In this document: in pieces, positions 15,148 through 29,000 of the stretch
How the letters are laid out: each line of letters begins with the position of its first letter
Position numbering within the stretch: position 1 is the stretch's first letter
Assembly (NCBI RefSeq): GCF_020382885.2
Contig: NC_058499.1
Location: forward strand, 20,011,872-20,075,871
Origin: Scatophagus argus
Lineage: Eukaryota > Chordata > Actinopteri > Scatophagidae
DNA length: 64,000 nt
Reading direction: 5' to 3'
Made by a program: the position numbers and the translations under genes
The notes under the pieces: model-generated
Seen by the model: only the letters and a program-made list of their open reading frames with translations
What the model was told of the DNA's origin: nothing
The model's database searches: none

Positions 15148-15254
15148 ATTGGCTATGCAAATAGACACACAGGGAGGAGGAAACAACTTAGACTGGAAAA
15201 AAAAAACTTTAAAGAGACATTTCCCCCACTTTTCTCACAGCCAGCGCTATATAG
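15148..15254 (+). promoter_or_regulatory. ccnd2: candidate core promoter: CCAAT box (reverse), octamer, TATA
   Basis: An inverted CCAAT box (ATTGG, 15148-15152), an exact POU octamer ATGCAAAT (15155-15162) and a TATATAG element (15248-15254) lie in order within 107 bp. If used, transcription would start near 15280, about 1.6 kb before the ATG. Use of this promoter is inference. Confidence 0.4.
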
Positions 15255-15796
15255 CCAGCAAGCTTCGGATGGAAATTAACAGCTCTTAAGCTCTGAGGAC
15301 TTTACAGTCCCCAGTCTTCCCCTGTCGCACTGAAGTCTCGTTTCATTCAAAGCTCCGTCTTTGAAGTTGACTAAGAATAGGAGAGGGATTAACATATTTA
15401 CCCATGCAGATTCTCTTTGTGACTGTATGTGAGGCTAAATCATTTGGCAGTCATTTTTTAATTATCTGCTCAATGACTTACACTCCCAGCTTCGTTTCCA
15501 CCTGCTTGGTTTTCCATGTAAATTATTACAGAAGCCTGATCAAAAAATAAATAAATTAAAAAGTTGTGATGGCGGGAATTGTTAAGTTGATTGATATTTT
15601 TGGGGGGGGTTGAGCAAAGCCAGTGATTCTCATCTTGTTATCTTTAACAGAAGATTAGGCTTTGCAAAAAGAGGGGGAAAAGAAGAAAAAAAAACTCAAT
15701 GCTGCTTCAAATTTCCTAGAAAGCTATCTCACAAGCCACAAGCTGTTTGTGGCTGCAATAAAAAAAAATACTTCGTAAGACCACGTGTGTCCTTGC

Positions 15797-15816
15797 GTGT
15801 GTGTGTGTGTGTGTGT
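15797..15816 (+). repeat. (GT)10 microsatellite
   Basis: 20 bp of pure GT in the ccnd2 upstream region. Confidence 0.9.
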
Positions 15817-16862
15817 CGGAGTGGGTGGGTGGATCTGTCCTGTGCGCGCGTCCATGTGCGCGTACAGGGTAATTTGGCACGCAGCGTGTATGGCCGCATG
15901 CATACAGTGTCTACATGCGTCATGTTCTGTGCTGAGTTCAGAGTCCTTCTAACAAAGGTGCCACACAACTTGTTTTAAGAAGAAACAAATACCAATTAGT
16001 CTCTTATTGGAGTTTTTTCTCTCTAATTCAAACTAATATTCAAATTACTTTCACAAGGGGGCACTTGTTGCACTTTAGCAAGTAAAGTTGGCTTCTTAAA
16101 TGCTTTTGAAAGCTGAAAATGTGTGTAATAACACTAGAAGAATGAATAAGACATTCATTCATTTATTTTTGTGAAGTGGAGCGACTGTATCATTATGTCT
16201 CCCACTCTGTTATTATCACCATAAGCACATCAAGCATCAAAATGATGATAAACATCTGTTAAAACACAGAAAAGCAGTTCTTTTGTTTGATAGCACCATG
16301 TTCTAATTAAACATTAATCAGTCACATACTTGAATGCACCCAAACAATTTATAGAGTCGGGTTTTTTTCAGCCTGAAACATCCGGTAAATGCCAAAAAAC
16401 TCGGGCTAAACTCGAGTTTAGATGAACTAACTCTGCACCTTTCATTGTATTGTTGTGGATCTACTTTTTTGAGCAAGTGGCAGCCTTTCACGTTTTAGGA
16501 TGAAACAAGTTTGCTGCAAGTTGTCTTGCGCTGTCAGGCTAAAAGAGAGAGGGACGGGAGTGCAGCATGTTGCGTCTGGTCTATACAGAGGCAACCAAGT
16601 GAATTGCGTCAGTGGCGTATGCTGGGCAGGCTTGAAATGCGCACAGGCGGATGAAAGTAGTAGTAGGCGCACTGTGGGGAGAGAGGAAAAAGTTCTCAAC
16701 AAGGAGAGGCAGGATACTCACTTACGGAGCCCCTGCAGTCTCACTTTTTATGCCTCTGAACGACTTTCCCTGCCATCTTATTGCGTTTTTGCTTTGCAGC
16801 ACCGCTTTTACGTTTGCGAGAGAGAAATCCTACTTTTTTACTTAAGTGAAAGCACCAGCACC

Positions 16863-17057
16863 ATGGAGCTGCTCTGCCTCGAAATGGACACCAGCATACG
16901 AGCTCGTCCCGATCCGAACCTCCTGTGCGATGACAGAGTCCTGCAGAGCTTGTTGACCATAGAGGAGAGATTTCTACCCCAATATTCATATTTCAAAGGC
17001 GTCCAGAAAGATATTCAGCCGTTTATGAGGAGGATGGTCGCTACTTGGATGTTGGAG
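16863..17057 (+). CDS. ccnd2: ccnd2 coding exon 1
   Basis: Starts at the MELLCLEMD methionine, carries the LxCxE motif, and ends after ...TWMLE at a gtatac donor (phase 0). 65 codons. Confidence 0.96.
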
Positions 17058-20000
17058 GTATACCGAAACACCGAGTGCTGACAAGTCTTATTATTTCCGT
17101 GCTCGACTTTAAAGCCTCTTGATTCGTTTCATTAGCGCTTTACTGAGCGCTCTTTGCAATTTGTGGACAGTAGATAAGACCCATTGCTCTAATTTTCGGC
17201 TGCTTGTTGCTCATATTAACCAAATATGTCGTTTTTCGTAATTTCTTTCCATGTTTAAAGTCCGGTCATGAAGGCTGCGTTTATGAAACTTCGTGCTGTG
17301 ATATCAGTGACACCACAGAATGTCCTTTATATGCTTCACATGTTGTCCGTACAAGCTGCCGGTTGATTCTTTAATGTTATTATTTTAGATAGCCTGAATA
17401 TTTCCATGCACACGTATGCACTCCCCAATGCAATGCTGCCTGCGCTGTTGTATCGCCATGTTGGTTTCTTACAGGAGCGCTTTTGCTTTTAAGAGGACTT
17501 TACAGTGTCATAAACGCAATAACAGCGGTTAAAACCCATCGGCAATGACAGAGGAGGTTCTTGGGTGTCCACTGAATATAGAAATGATGACAAAAAGCGT
17601 TGCAAACAGTTTAGGTATCTATTTTAAATGTCGGAAGGGGCGAGGGCCTTATCTGTCCTTTTGGTCTTCCCCCCGTCGCAATGCCTCACTCTGGAATTAT
17701 GTTCGATTTCTGACATATGATCAAATATTTCTGGTCAACGTCCATCTGTAAACAATCTTGAGCCTTTGAGCTTTATTTTCATGTAAATATTGCCAGGGTT
17801 CGAGCCACTGTAGATTTTTAATTAATTTTTGAAATAAATATATCGGATCGGCGGTGACGCACATCAGCTCAACGTCTCGCTACTCGCCTTTTATTTTGAC
17901 ATTTTATTGGTATTTATCGTGTATGGATTTGGATAGGAATTGTCGGGTATGATGTGGAAGACCCCCCTGAACATTATGGTGTGAAGAAAATCGGTCTAGA
18001 CAATTTATTTATATTTTTAATTATTTTATGAAAATATGACGAATGAAAAAAAGTGTGTTTCCGTGTGCTGCGCTGTCGGGGTGTTTTTTGGCTCGGCTGA
18101 TTGTGACTAGAATTCATTTCTTAGTGAATGAACTGCAGGAATGCGACTCTATTGACAGTATGTCTCCGAGACTTATTTCATTCTTTGTAAAATAATCTAT
18201 TTCGAATTAATTTATGATGTCGCAACCGATTAGGGCTGGGCGCAAATTCTTGGCCGGGCCCCAACTATGTGTGTCATTGAATTTATATGTGCCCTTTATG
18301 TAATTAGACTTTTGTTTCGTTAGGCTTGTCTCATAAAAGTTTTCTATACATTTCAAATGCTGGGAAATAAGTCATGTCACTGCAGGGTGGGCTACCTGTT
18401 CTGAACATTGCTGCATTGTCTGCTCTCTCTTTCTTCAGGTTTGTGAGGAGCAGAAGTGCGAGGAAGAAGTTTTCCCCTTGGCCATGAACTACTTAGACAG
18501 ATTTTTAGCCGTGGTACCCACCAAAAAGTGCAACCTGCAGCTGCTGGGAGCAGTCTGTATGTTTCTTGCATCCAAATTGAAAGACACTCGTCCATTAACT
18601 GCAGAGAAGCTTTGCATCTACACAGATAACTCCATCAGACCACAAGAGCTGCTGGTAAGCAACAACTGCTTCTACACAATTCACAAATTGCACAGTGATA
18701 CTTTTGAGGATTCATGCAGTGAGCATTGGCTGCTTGATGCCAAACACAGTTTCACAATGTATTATTGTCTTACTTTCCGCATTATGTTTTATATTGGAAA
18801 CCAGGGGTTAATTTTGGCTGTTTCAAGGCATCAGTTTACTTGTATTCATTTTGATCATTCAGCTTAAAACATCACATACGAAACACAGGGCTCGTTTCAC
18901 TGGATCTGTTGTTCAGTCTCCACACTGCAGCACATCGTCATCAAAGGTGCATGGAAAGCAAGAGCTTCATGGTGAATTGTTCCACAAGGTCTCTCTCTTT
19001 ACTGTACAAGACCCTCTGGGCTTTACAGTATCCATCCAATCTGTGCAATGGTCTCCATCGCCATCTAGTGGCAGATATTTACACAGAGCAACGAGGTCAG
19101 CTTGAACTCCAGCCAAAGTTCTGACTCTGTTCCTGTCAGCTAGAGAGGGAGAGACACAGAGAAATTCAAGTTTGCCTTTTACAGTTTAGCTTCCATCTAA
19201 AAATAACCCTGGATGCACACATTTCTGATATTACGTCATGCTGCACTATTTCTGAATCTTACACACTTTTCAACACGGAGATGTGGCTCATAGTGAAAGT
19301 GACACGCAAACCAATGATTCCTGGTCTATTATTTGTCATTTGGAGTACAAAATGTCATTCCTCTGTGTCCTATATTTGATAAGGCCTCTTCAGCCTGATA
19401 ATACCAGCTGCCTTCACCAGCACTCACCAATTAATTAACTCAGTTTCACATCAGATAAGTGTTTCCCTACTGCTCTGTGGTGCTACATAAACATTCCTCA
19501 GTAAACAACGGCCAATCCCACCCATGTTGTGAAAGAGGCCACATATTATGATTCAGACGTGGCTGATGGTTGTAGGCCTGCCTCGCTGCCTGACTCTGCT
19601 GGCTGAGCTGATTGCTGCAGTATATTCAGGTTCCTGACGAGGTGTTGTTGGTTTTATTGGTTTCTAATACTTTTCTGGGAGGCATTTATGCTTGGCAACA
19701 GTTTGGCAGATTTAATATACCTTTTCTTCAGTGAGGGTTTCAATGGTCAGCGTGTTGCGGTCATATAGGTTTTGGCAAGTAAACAGAATGTGCCTTAAAA
19801 ATAAAATAAAAAAGTGCTACACTGTAAGACTTGGGTGGACTTATATAAAACAGCATATCATGCTGCATTTTGAAAGTAAACGGTGTCCCTCCTACCTTAA
19901 TGTGCAGTCTGAAGACAAAGCCCTCAGTCCTTGAACTGGTTTGCCGGGGCCTCTTCTCAGTGTCTCTGTATAAGGCAGTATTTTGGCTGACATGCAGATA

Positions 20001-23000
20001 CAGGAAACAGAGATCAGCTGCTCAGGGCATGTGATCGTTTTTTTGTCCTCGTCTTTGGTAAGAATTTCTTGTAAAGAGAACCGCAATTTTACATAGAAGG
20101 TGTGACCAGAGGAAGGCAGTAGCAGAAGGAAGTGAGTGCCTGCTTGCTTGCCACTCTGTCAGCATAGAGCCTGTGTTGCAAGGCTCGTCATAGTCCTCGC
20201 TGTAGGCTTGAATCTTGCTCGCTGATGGAAACGAGAGCAGAAGGCAGCCATGTTGCAAATAGAGCAGGCACGATCATCAAATCACTGCTGTCATCGTGAT
20301 TTGCATATTGTCAAATAATTGGATCTTTGGAATACTGGTCACACATCTCCAAGCAAGCACAGGGAGATGCCTTTCACCTTTAAATCAGAGGTGCTTTTAC
20401 TTTCTCTTTTCCTCCCACATGATTAAACGAGACCGTTGTTTTAAAAACATCTTTCCTCTCCTCCATCCAAATCCCCGGCATCAAGGAGATCAGAAAACAG
20501 GCAGAAAAAGGTCCACTTTGATTAGAAAATTGCTGGTAGGCTGCTTGCAGGGTTGGGGACAGCCATGGTGAATTGTCTCATGACCGAGCCCGTGTGGTCT
20601 CTTAGCAAGGGAAAATGAAGAGCATCCGTGGTCCCAGTCACAAGGCTGCAGTCCGGAACCAAACCACAACATTTTTTCCCAAATTAGTCACCGACTCTTC
20701 CGTTAATCACCACCTCCTTTAGGAAGTGAAAGTAACGATACACCCTAAGAGAGAACACCACACCTAATGCCCCCCCCCACACAGACACTCATTCAGACTA
20801 GCATGTGTCATCCCATTTTGACAAGAGATCCACATGAAATTATTTGTGAAAATTGAATGGATCAAAGTGATTCAAAGTTTCTGTTTCCTGTGAGCCCAAA
20901 ATATGTTTTAAATGATTTAAAAAGAAGCTTTAACTATATTTGGCACTTAATATTCTTTAAATGAAGAATAAAATGGGCAGAAGGGGTAAATGTATTGGTG
21001 TTTATCAAAGCGCTTTAACAGAATTGGCAGCAAAACACAAGATGCAGTAAAGAAAATAATCACATTACCTGTTGCAACATACAACAACAAACGGTTCTGA
21101 TGGTTTAAATGATGAGTAGAATGAGATAAGATTAAATAATGAAACTCTGTTTAACTGTTTAACATAAAACAGATTTGTTGCTGATCCTGCTCAACAAGTG
21201 CAGCCCTTCTATCCATTTCCACTCTGCAAGCATACACACTCACACATACACACACACAGAGACACACATACACACACACACACACTCTCGCACAGCAGAA
21301 CCTCTGGTGGGCCTCTTTAGGAAAGTCCCCAGATGCCAGACATACAGACAGGGAGGGAGACAGTGTTGTGAGGTCACCTGGGTTGGTGGCGCTGCTGGTG
21401 TTTCTCTGTCCCAGGCTCGGCCAAGCAGAGACTAACGTAATAACAATAATGCTTAACCTCCGCAAATACTAACGTACGGGGCCAGGGTCCCACAGTGGCA
21501 CCGTCGCTTACGAACAACTGCAGTGAAGTTCAGTGTTGCAGCTGAGTGCCACACCACGTAAATATGTGATCATGTTTTATGTCACTTGATCTCTTTGATT
21601 CTGTCTCATTCTCTCTCTTTCTGCCCTCTGCTTTCTGCCTCGCTCTTTCTCTCCAGGAATGGGAACTGGTGGTGTTGGGGAAGTTGAAGTGGAACTTGGC
21701 AGCAGTAACACCGAACGACTTCATTGAGTACATTGTGAGGAGGCTGCCGCTGCCCGAGGATAAGCTGGCACTTATACGCAAACATGTCCAGACCTTCATC
21801 GCCCTCTGTGCCACAGGTAGGACGCAGTGGGGGCTTAGGTCATACACATTTAATGTCTTGTATTATGAACAGATGTCTGTCCTAACAAGGAGTGTTAAAT
21901 TTGGAAAACGTATTCCAAAAGATGACCATACAGACTACAGTGTTATCTTGATATCTCATGTTTGCCTTTTTCTTTATTTGTGGTGTTGCAAGTGACACTG
22001 ATCATGGATAAGCTGCCAAGTCAAACCAAGCAATAATGGCTTGCATCAACATACTTTCTCTTGTTGCAAAATATCCGCACATTCTTCTTTCAGCACTGTA
22101 TCAAAGCCTTCCTCTCCCAATAACATGCGGCAACAACTCTGTTCAGAGGTGTGCTGTGGGCCAGTCACGGCCCGCCGTAACCGAAGTGAGATGCATTACT
22201 TCCAGTGGGAAAATATTCCTCTTTAGAAAAGCATGTGTCACGGAAGACATTTCACCATTAGACTCTTAAGTCTGACATCCATCATTTGTCTTCTCCCAGG
22301 CTGGTATGTGGTCATGTTTTAGGGGTATATCAGTAGCTTCCAGAGCATCCAGTAACACTTCAAAGCAGATTTAGCCTGGTTGAGGGGCATTCCCATGTCG
22401 CACAGGGTCGAGAAGAGGAATGGACCGGGGTGGAGGCAGGCAGGCCATTGTCTCTTTGCTCTTGAGGTGAATTGTTCCCTCAAGATCAAACATCCAGCAA
22501 GTCGTGGGAGGGACAGGGACCCTATAACATGATCTGAAGAGACGTCAAGGTCGAGACGGACAAGATGCAAGAGCGAACAGGGGAGTTAGTGAAAGCCAGA
22601 GGAGTGTATTGTTTTTGCTCTGCCAATTAAGGCATGTCATGTTTTCGTGTCTGTTTCCCCTGCCACCTTCCCCCCCCCCCTCCCCCAACTTCTCACGCCT
22701 CCCCGCCCTACAGCTGGAGGACATGATAGTTTTCCCATGTTGAGATTCTCTATAGGGCAGGTTTCTCCTCTTTGCGTCACCCCCATCTCCACACTAAAAG
22801 CTGCAAAAAAAAGGCAGGACTAGTGATAGGAAAATACCTCTTGCACTAGTCCTGAACATGCTTAAGAATTTATGATAATATTGCTGTGGAAAATTACACA
22901 TTTCACCCACAGTAAGGCTAGTGCACACTCCTTTCTTTCTCACTTTCTACCTCCTAGGTGACCTGCAGGCCTCAAACGGCAACTAACATCAGTCCCCCCA

Positions 23001-26000
23001 CCCCCCATGGGAAACAGCTCCTTGTGCTTACATCATTCAGAGGAGTGTGTGTGTGTGTGTGTGTGTGTAGTTAGATGAATAGATACTAGGGAGGTGACAG
23101 GTATTTGCAGTATGAAGTGATGCACTGATTGTGCAATGGATATGACAGGGTGAGAAAAGTTTGCAAGAAAAGTTCACATTTTGAAGAAGAAACGCCTGTT
23201 TTTGCTCTTTCTTTGTCTCCCTTTCCTTCATTCTCTCTTACTATCTCATGCTCTCTTCCTTTCCCTGTCTCACCCCTTATTTTGTGCCAGCAGATTAATG
23301 TGTGGAATGACAGCGTGTCGGTGATCGGACCTATTCCCAAAGCAACATTGTGAAAGACTCAGCATGCACTTTGTCCTTAATTGCTTCAATGAGGCAGTGG
23401 AAATAAATTTACGAGCCTCCAGGAGTCGTCCTCCTGACATTGCGTTTTAGGAGAGAGAGAGACTTTCTGGATATAGCTCTGGATTAGCAACAGGCTATTT
23501 ATCTGCTTGTGCTCTCCTCAGACTTGTATCCAAGCAAACAGAGAGTGAAGGCAAGACAGAGAAAGAGCGAGCGCGGGTGAGTCAACAATTTGGTGCATCT
23601 GAAGATCTCAGGGAATTCGAAACCCCATTTGTGGAGCGTTCCCAGCCATAAATCTTTAGGTTATCTGGTGAGAATCCTCCTTGAGACGTCTTCGAGCCGA
23701 GCTGAGAAGGTAAAGACCCAGCAGAAGGAGGAGATCTCTCAGGAGGATTTACATTTGCAAGACAGTTGACAACGGGTCACCTGTGGCCTTCCTATTTCAT
23801 ACAGTCTCATTCAACCCACCACCCACCACTTCCCCCACCACGGTTGTCCTACACTGAAAAAGAAAACATGCATAAAACCACGGCTCTCTGTTTTCAAGGG
23901 AACAAGAGAGAGAAGAGGAGAAGTGGAGAATAAGGCCTCTCATTCCTAATGGCTCCTCTCTTTTGATGAAACAGTTCCGTTCGGGCCACTCGGTGGGATT
24001 TTGTCAGGTGGCGCAGGCTGGCTCTGTATTAATTAATAACATTGGCTGGTCCTTTCAGGACTATGCAAATGGCTCGGGAGCTCAGCTAGAGGCTGGGAGA
24101 AAGGAGACAAAAGGCTTGGCCCTTACATTTCATATGCAGAGCCATGCGAGGGTCAGCGCTGCGGGGCCACTTGATAGGAAACACCAGCGTTTCCCTCAGG
24201 CAGGCCGTCGGATAATAGCCCAGAAACAAGCTCATTAAGGGAGATTATGAACCTCCATTCCTGCACACAGACACCAAGCACTCCGAGCTTCCTCTTCTAT
24301 TCTTATTCAATTGAGGTAAAGTGGGAGAATGGACGGGGTGCATGGGGCAGACAGATGCACCCAACCTGTCTGCTGCAGTTATTGAGCTCCGTCTTCTTGC
24401 CATATTGGCATAGGGATTACGGTCTATTTTTTTATACCAACTCCAATAGCCCTCTCTGTAATGGTATGGATGGAATGGTGACAATAGTCGTAGAAGTGGA
24501 TCAAAAGAAAATTCTGGATCAGGGCCAACAGTGCTGTCCCGGAGAGAGTCCTGGAGGACTCCATGACAATTTTGACACAGGTTGGGATGTAAATAACAAG
24601 TGATTTAATTGATTAAATACTCTTTTTTGTCCTTATTATTATATCAGAGTAGTGTTTCATTGCTTGCGTTTTCTCTAGTGTGTGGAAGTGTCTTTGGACT
24701 ATGTGAAGTATTCTTGATGATTAACTGGTTAGTTTCTCCAAGACAAACTAATGATTCACTAGCTAACAAACATGAGAGAAGTCAAGCTTTGCTGCATGGT
24801 TCACTTTCCATCTGGTCACTTTTTACCATAGAGTTTTAACAAAATTGTCGTGAAATATATTATATTTAACTGAGCTTTAAATTTCTAACAGGTATTTACC
24901 AATGCATTGTGCAGAGTATATTAAACCTGTACTTTTAGATTTTGTTGTGTATGTTGTACATTCCATGGTTTTGTTCGTTATCTTCTAATCCTAAAGAAAG
25001 TTGGATGACATAATGAAGATATGCACAGAGGCTCTGTAAAGCCACCCAGAGCTCTCAGATTTAGATTTTTGTCTCTTGTAGCCGATGTGGGTCTCAAAGC
25101 TGTGGGCCTCAAATGCCCATACAGGAAGAGAAAAGGTATTGGCATATGCGCCCAATTTAATGCAACAAATATTTTTTAAATGATTCATAAGTCCTCTCTT
25201 CATCTCAGCTGTTATGTCTCACTGGTCCAGAGGCAGGAATGTTCCTTGTAGCTTCCTTTCCAAGTGGCTGCTGCATGGAGAATCCCCTCCAGGCTCAGAT
25301 CTGCATTCTAGAGATGAATGATTCATCTCACATGTGGTCAATGAAATGGTCTTTACTGGTATTTGTTTACATAAAACCCCCTTCATGTTTGATGATTCAG
25401 AGGTCCAACACATTAGCCACCTCCTCCAACAAATTATCGTCTCTCCACACGCTCCACTGATGTGAGGAGTCATGTCCGGTCGGGCTGCACCGTCAACACA
25501 TGAAGCAGGAAGTAGCTTCCTGACAGTATGCACCCAGAAATGTGACACACAGAATGAATCATCGAGTGGCATGTCCTGAGTTCCCCCCTTCTCTTCGCTA
25601 GTGTACTCAGCACCACACTATAAATACTGAGGCCAGCTGAGTCACACCAGAAACACAGAGAGACTTTTGCTTTGAATGCTGCGTTTATCCCACCCAAAAG
25701 GTCCAGAGATCAAAATGTTTTTGAGCTTACATTTACCTTGGAGGTCACTTTAATGCCAAAGGCTAATATTTTTTTGACTTTTGAAGTAAATTAAGTTAGT
25801 TTAAACATTTTTGTCGTGACATCAGAGTGTCCTCCAACATTTTTTTCCGATTAGAGGGTTTAATTACTTCCGCTAAGCTCCTAATTTTGTCCAAATTATT
25901 TCAGCTAAAGAGACAGAAATAGACTTTCAACAACTCAGCCAGGCACAAATACAGTTAACAATTTGTCCTCTTCCAGTTTAAAAATAAGGTAACCCTCCTG

Positions 26001-29000
26001 CGTTCCACCTTTGATCACTGACATTAGCTAATGTAACGCCTCAAGGCTGCAGCTGTGACAGTGGAGATGATGGTGCAAGAGTGAAGAGCGCTGTCACATG
26101 ATGCTACAATTAAAGAGGAATTCAGTTTTCTGGCAAATGGATTGAAATCACAGTTTGAGTGCAGTGTGTGACTCAGACTCTCCCAAGGTTTTTAAAAAAA
26201 ATTTTTCTGTTTGAGAGTGACTGTCTGGAACAAGAAGTAATAGAATACAGCAGAAAGCTGCATCAGGTTATCATTTCTTAATCAGTGATTCCTCCGCCTT
26301 GTTAAAGCTTAGCTGGGAAGTTGTTGCTGCTTGTGTGTCTCCAAAGAGCTACCTGAGGTTTACTGTCTGGGGAGCTCTCTGCAGACCTTGTTTTGACTAC
26401 CAGGCTGTGTTGCATTAGTGGTGAAACATACTGTCATGCCAATCCCAAAATGATGTTTGTTTTTGGCCTTAATCAGTCAACAGGACCAGGGTCCTCGTAA
26501 TGCTACTCCTTTAATAAACAGGGTCAATAAGCACTACACGTATAGAACACAAGACCCTGATTTATAGCACTGGAAAAGCAGAGAGGATGAAATGGAGCAT
26601 TTCTTCTTTCTTCTTTTGGCTGTTGTTCAACTTTCCAACTTTTAATTAATTTACAAGTTTAATGTGTATACTGTGCATTGCAGCCACCCAGGAGGAGTGG
26701 GCCATGTAGAGCAGCAGTGACCAGGCCTGAGGATGAAGTTTCAGGGCTTAGGAACACGGAGGAATGGAGATGAGGGGGCACAGGGAGGAGAAAGGGCCAT
26801 TGAAGGGGGTGAGAGGCGTGCAGGCCAGGCCAGCCAGCCGCTGCTCACAGGGAGCTTTCCATCGCAGGCGTCCCCACTCAGCTACATACACTGTTTATCC
26901 TCAACATGAATATCAATGAGGGCCTCCTAAAATACAGCCATTCTTTCCCCCACATGCAGCAGCCACCAGGCCGGAGTGTCAGCCCGCATCGGCTGCACGC
27001 GCGCGTCCTTGTTCTGTTACAGACCTGTCTTGTCTTGAGTGCGAAAAATCAGCTTGCTGCCCACTGCCCACCACTCAGCTCTCCCACAAACCTGCATCTG
27101 TGCTGTGTGTGTGTGTGTGTGTGTGTGTGTTGATCTGTGTCTACATCGTAAAGCCTGCAGACATCAGTGTATTGTTTCTTGCCTGTGTCTCTTAGGTGTC
27201 TGCCTCCTTGCTTGTCAGTCTGCACTCACTACACACGTACAGTAAATCCGTGTATGCCTTTGTCCTTTTACCCCTCTATAGAAAGTTGTGCTCTTACAGC
27301 AGTGATGTAATGCTGAGGGGCTTTGTGTGCTTTTCCTCTTGGCTCGAGGTAGCCTTTAATAAATCGCCCCTTGGCAGAGGCCCAGCGGCTAACACAGGGG
27401 TGTATAATAAGTTCATTTATTTGTCAACACTGAGCCCACAAGATGAGAAAGCGCCTGGCTGTGCATGCTAAAAAGGCAGTGAGGGGCTGCCTTTACAGCT
27501 ATCAAAGGGCCTACCTCTTTGATTCCAGATTTTAAAAAAAGAAGGAAGAAAAATCTCCTTCAGAGCCATCGCACACAGTTTGCTTTGCAATTGAATATGG
27601 CAATATGTTAATGTGCAGGCTGTTTCTATGCTCCTGCTGCCCACTCCTCTAGCCCATAGGTGGCCCAGGAACAGAGGCATACTTGTGGGGAGGGAGTGGG
27701 GGTGGGAGGCAGGAGGTGAGGGTCGCTGGAGGGCGACTCTTTTCTTCTTCCAAAATCTCACAAGAGCCTGGACACAGACTTGAGAGTGATGTACATCAGA
27801 GTTGTCTACCCCCCTCTACTCTCCCGCCAAGCCCACCACCTTCCCCTTCTTTTCTCCTTGTTGCCTTGTCGCCATACCGTCCATCCCTCCTTCTTCATCT
27901 TCCTCCCCCCATCGACCCCCTGCACCCCCTGTCCAGCCACACTCTTTGTCCAGCCTGTCTCGCTGAATTGGTATCAGCAGAGAGGGGAAGGATGCTGTGT
28001 TTCTCAATTGGGTGAAATGAGGTGATGACTCTGGACAATGGAGTCACACTCTTCTGCCTTCCCTCTCGCAAGCCCGCCACTCTATTAATATGCTAAAAGA
28101 TAGGAGGGCCGCCAATGCAAACCACTGCCTGTTGTAGCAACAAAGACTGGGGCATGTGTGCCATTCACTGGCCCCATCTAAGCAGGCCATGTGTTGTCCA
28201 AAAAGAAAGGTAAAAGTTGAGCAAGACATAAAGAGAGAATAGAGAAAGGAGCAAGTGTGTGTGTGTGTGTGTGTTTGTGTGTGCCTGTGTTTGTGAAGAG
28301 AAAAACTCTCCCTCTCCCTGTCTGTCTGTCTCCCTCTCTCCCTCTCTCTCCCTGTATGCCAGTTGCCTTGCCTTTTCGGGCTTCTGGCCCGTTCACAAGC
28401 TGTCTCATTTGCATTATGAATGACAGTGAGGGGAGCTAACAAGGTTATTGGTCTTTGAGACGCACGCCTGTGACCACACGTGGAAAAAGGACCTACAGCA
28501 GTGAGCATTGGCAGAGGCACTGAGCCTCTTTATTCCTCCCTTTCCAAGCGCTATGGGGCTTTTTTCAGCGAGCACACGATTTACTCAGGAGATGGAAGAA
28601 AAGGGGCCGGGCCGGGGAAAGGGGGACCGGGGTGGGGAGTGGGTGAGGGTGGTTGCTTTTCAGCTCCTTTACAAGCCAAGTGAACCCTCATTATCCAGGC
28701 CTCTGGTCATTAGTGAGTGCTGCGTTCAGACCCAGTGCAATAGAAGGATTATTTATTAGCTGACTGCTAGATTACCAAATCATATTGTCTGAGGGAGGGA
28801 CTTGCTTCAACAATGTTTGTGGAGCATGTGAATTGAAATTAAAAAACTGCACCAGGTGACTAAAGGACCCAGTATAAAAAGAAAACAGTTTAAGTCATTT
28901 ATCCACTGAAATAAAAATTTCATTGAAATTTCAACATGTAACTCACTTTTTATGTCTTCCTCAGATTTCGGATTCGCCATGTACCCTCCCTCCATGATTG

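Larger units (their letters stand above)
13100..16862 (+). promoter_or_regulatory. ccnd2: ccnd2 promoter-proximal and 5'UTR region
   Basis: Sequence upstream of the ccnd2 start with more CpG than the flanks, especially 13130-13260 and 13800-13920. It contains a full palindromic CRE, a CCAAT/octamer/TATA cluster and a (GA)n tract. The transcription start cannot be fixed. A good acceptor (gcgtttttgctttgcag, ending at 16799) 63 bp before the ATG suggests the 5'UTR may be spliced. Confidence 0.5.
18655..21656 (+). other. ccnd2: ccnd2 intron 2
   Basis: 3.0 kb. Holds a CTCF-core-like site at 19059-19071 and an interrupted (CA)n block at 21230-21295; no other gene seen. Confidence 0.9.
21817..28964 (+). 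other. ccnd2: ccnd2 intron 3, largest intron
   Basis: 7.1 kb. Contains (GT)n tracts at 23045-23068, 27104-27130 and 28255-28274, and GC-richer unique segments around 23.9-24.4 and 26.7-28.2 kb. The latter look like possible conserved regulatory DNA; an octamer occurs at 24063. No second gene recognised. Confidence 0.85.

Noticed and set aside
18655-18867. Read-through of ccnd2 exon 2 into intron 2
   Set aside because: The frame stays open past the donor, but the GTAAGC donor, the 216-nt family exon size and loss of similarity show it is intron.
28044-28520. 158-codon minus-strand frame in ccnd2 intron 3
   Set aside because: Includes the translated (GT)n and CT-rich tract as a His/Thr and Arg/Glu run; the rest matches nothing.
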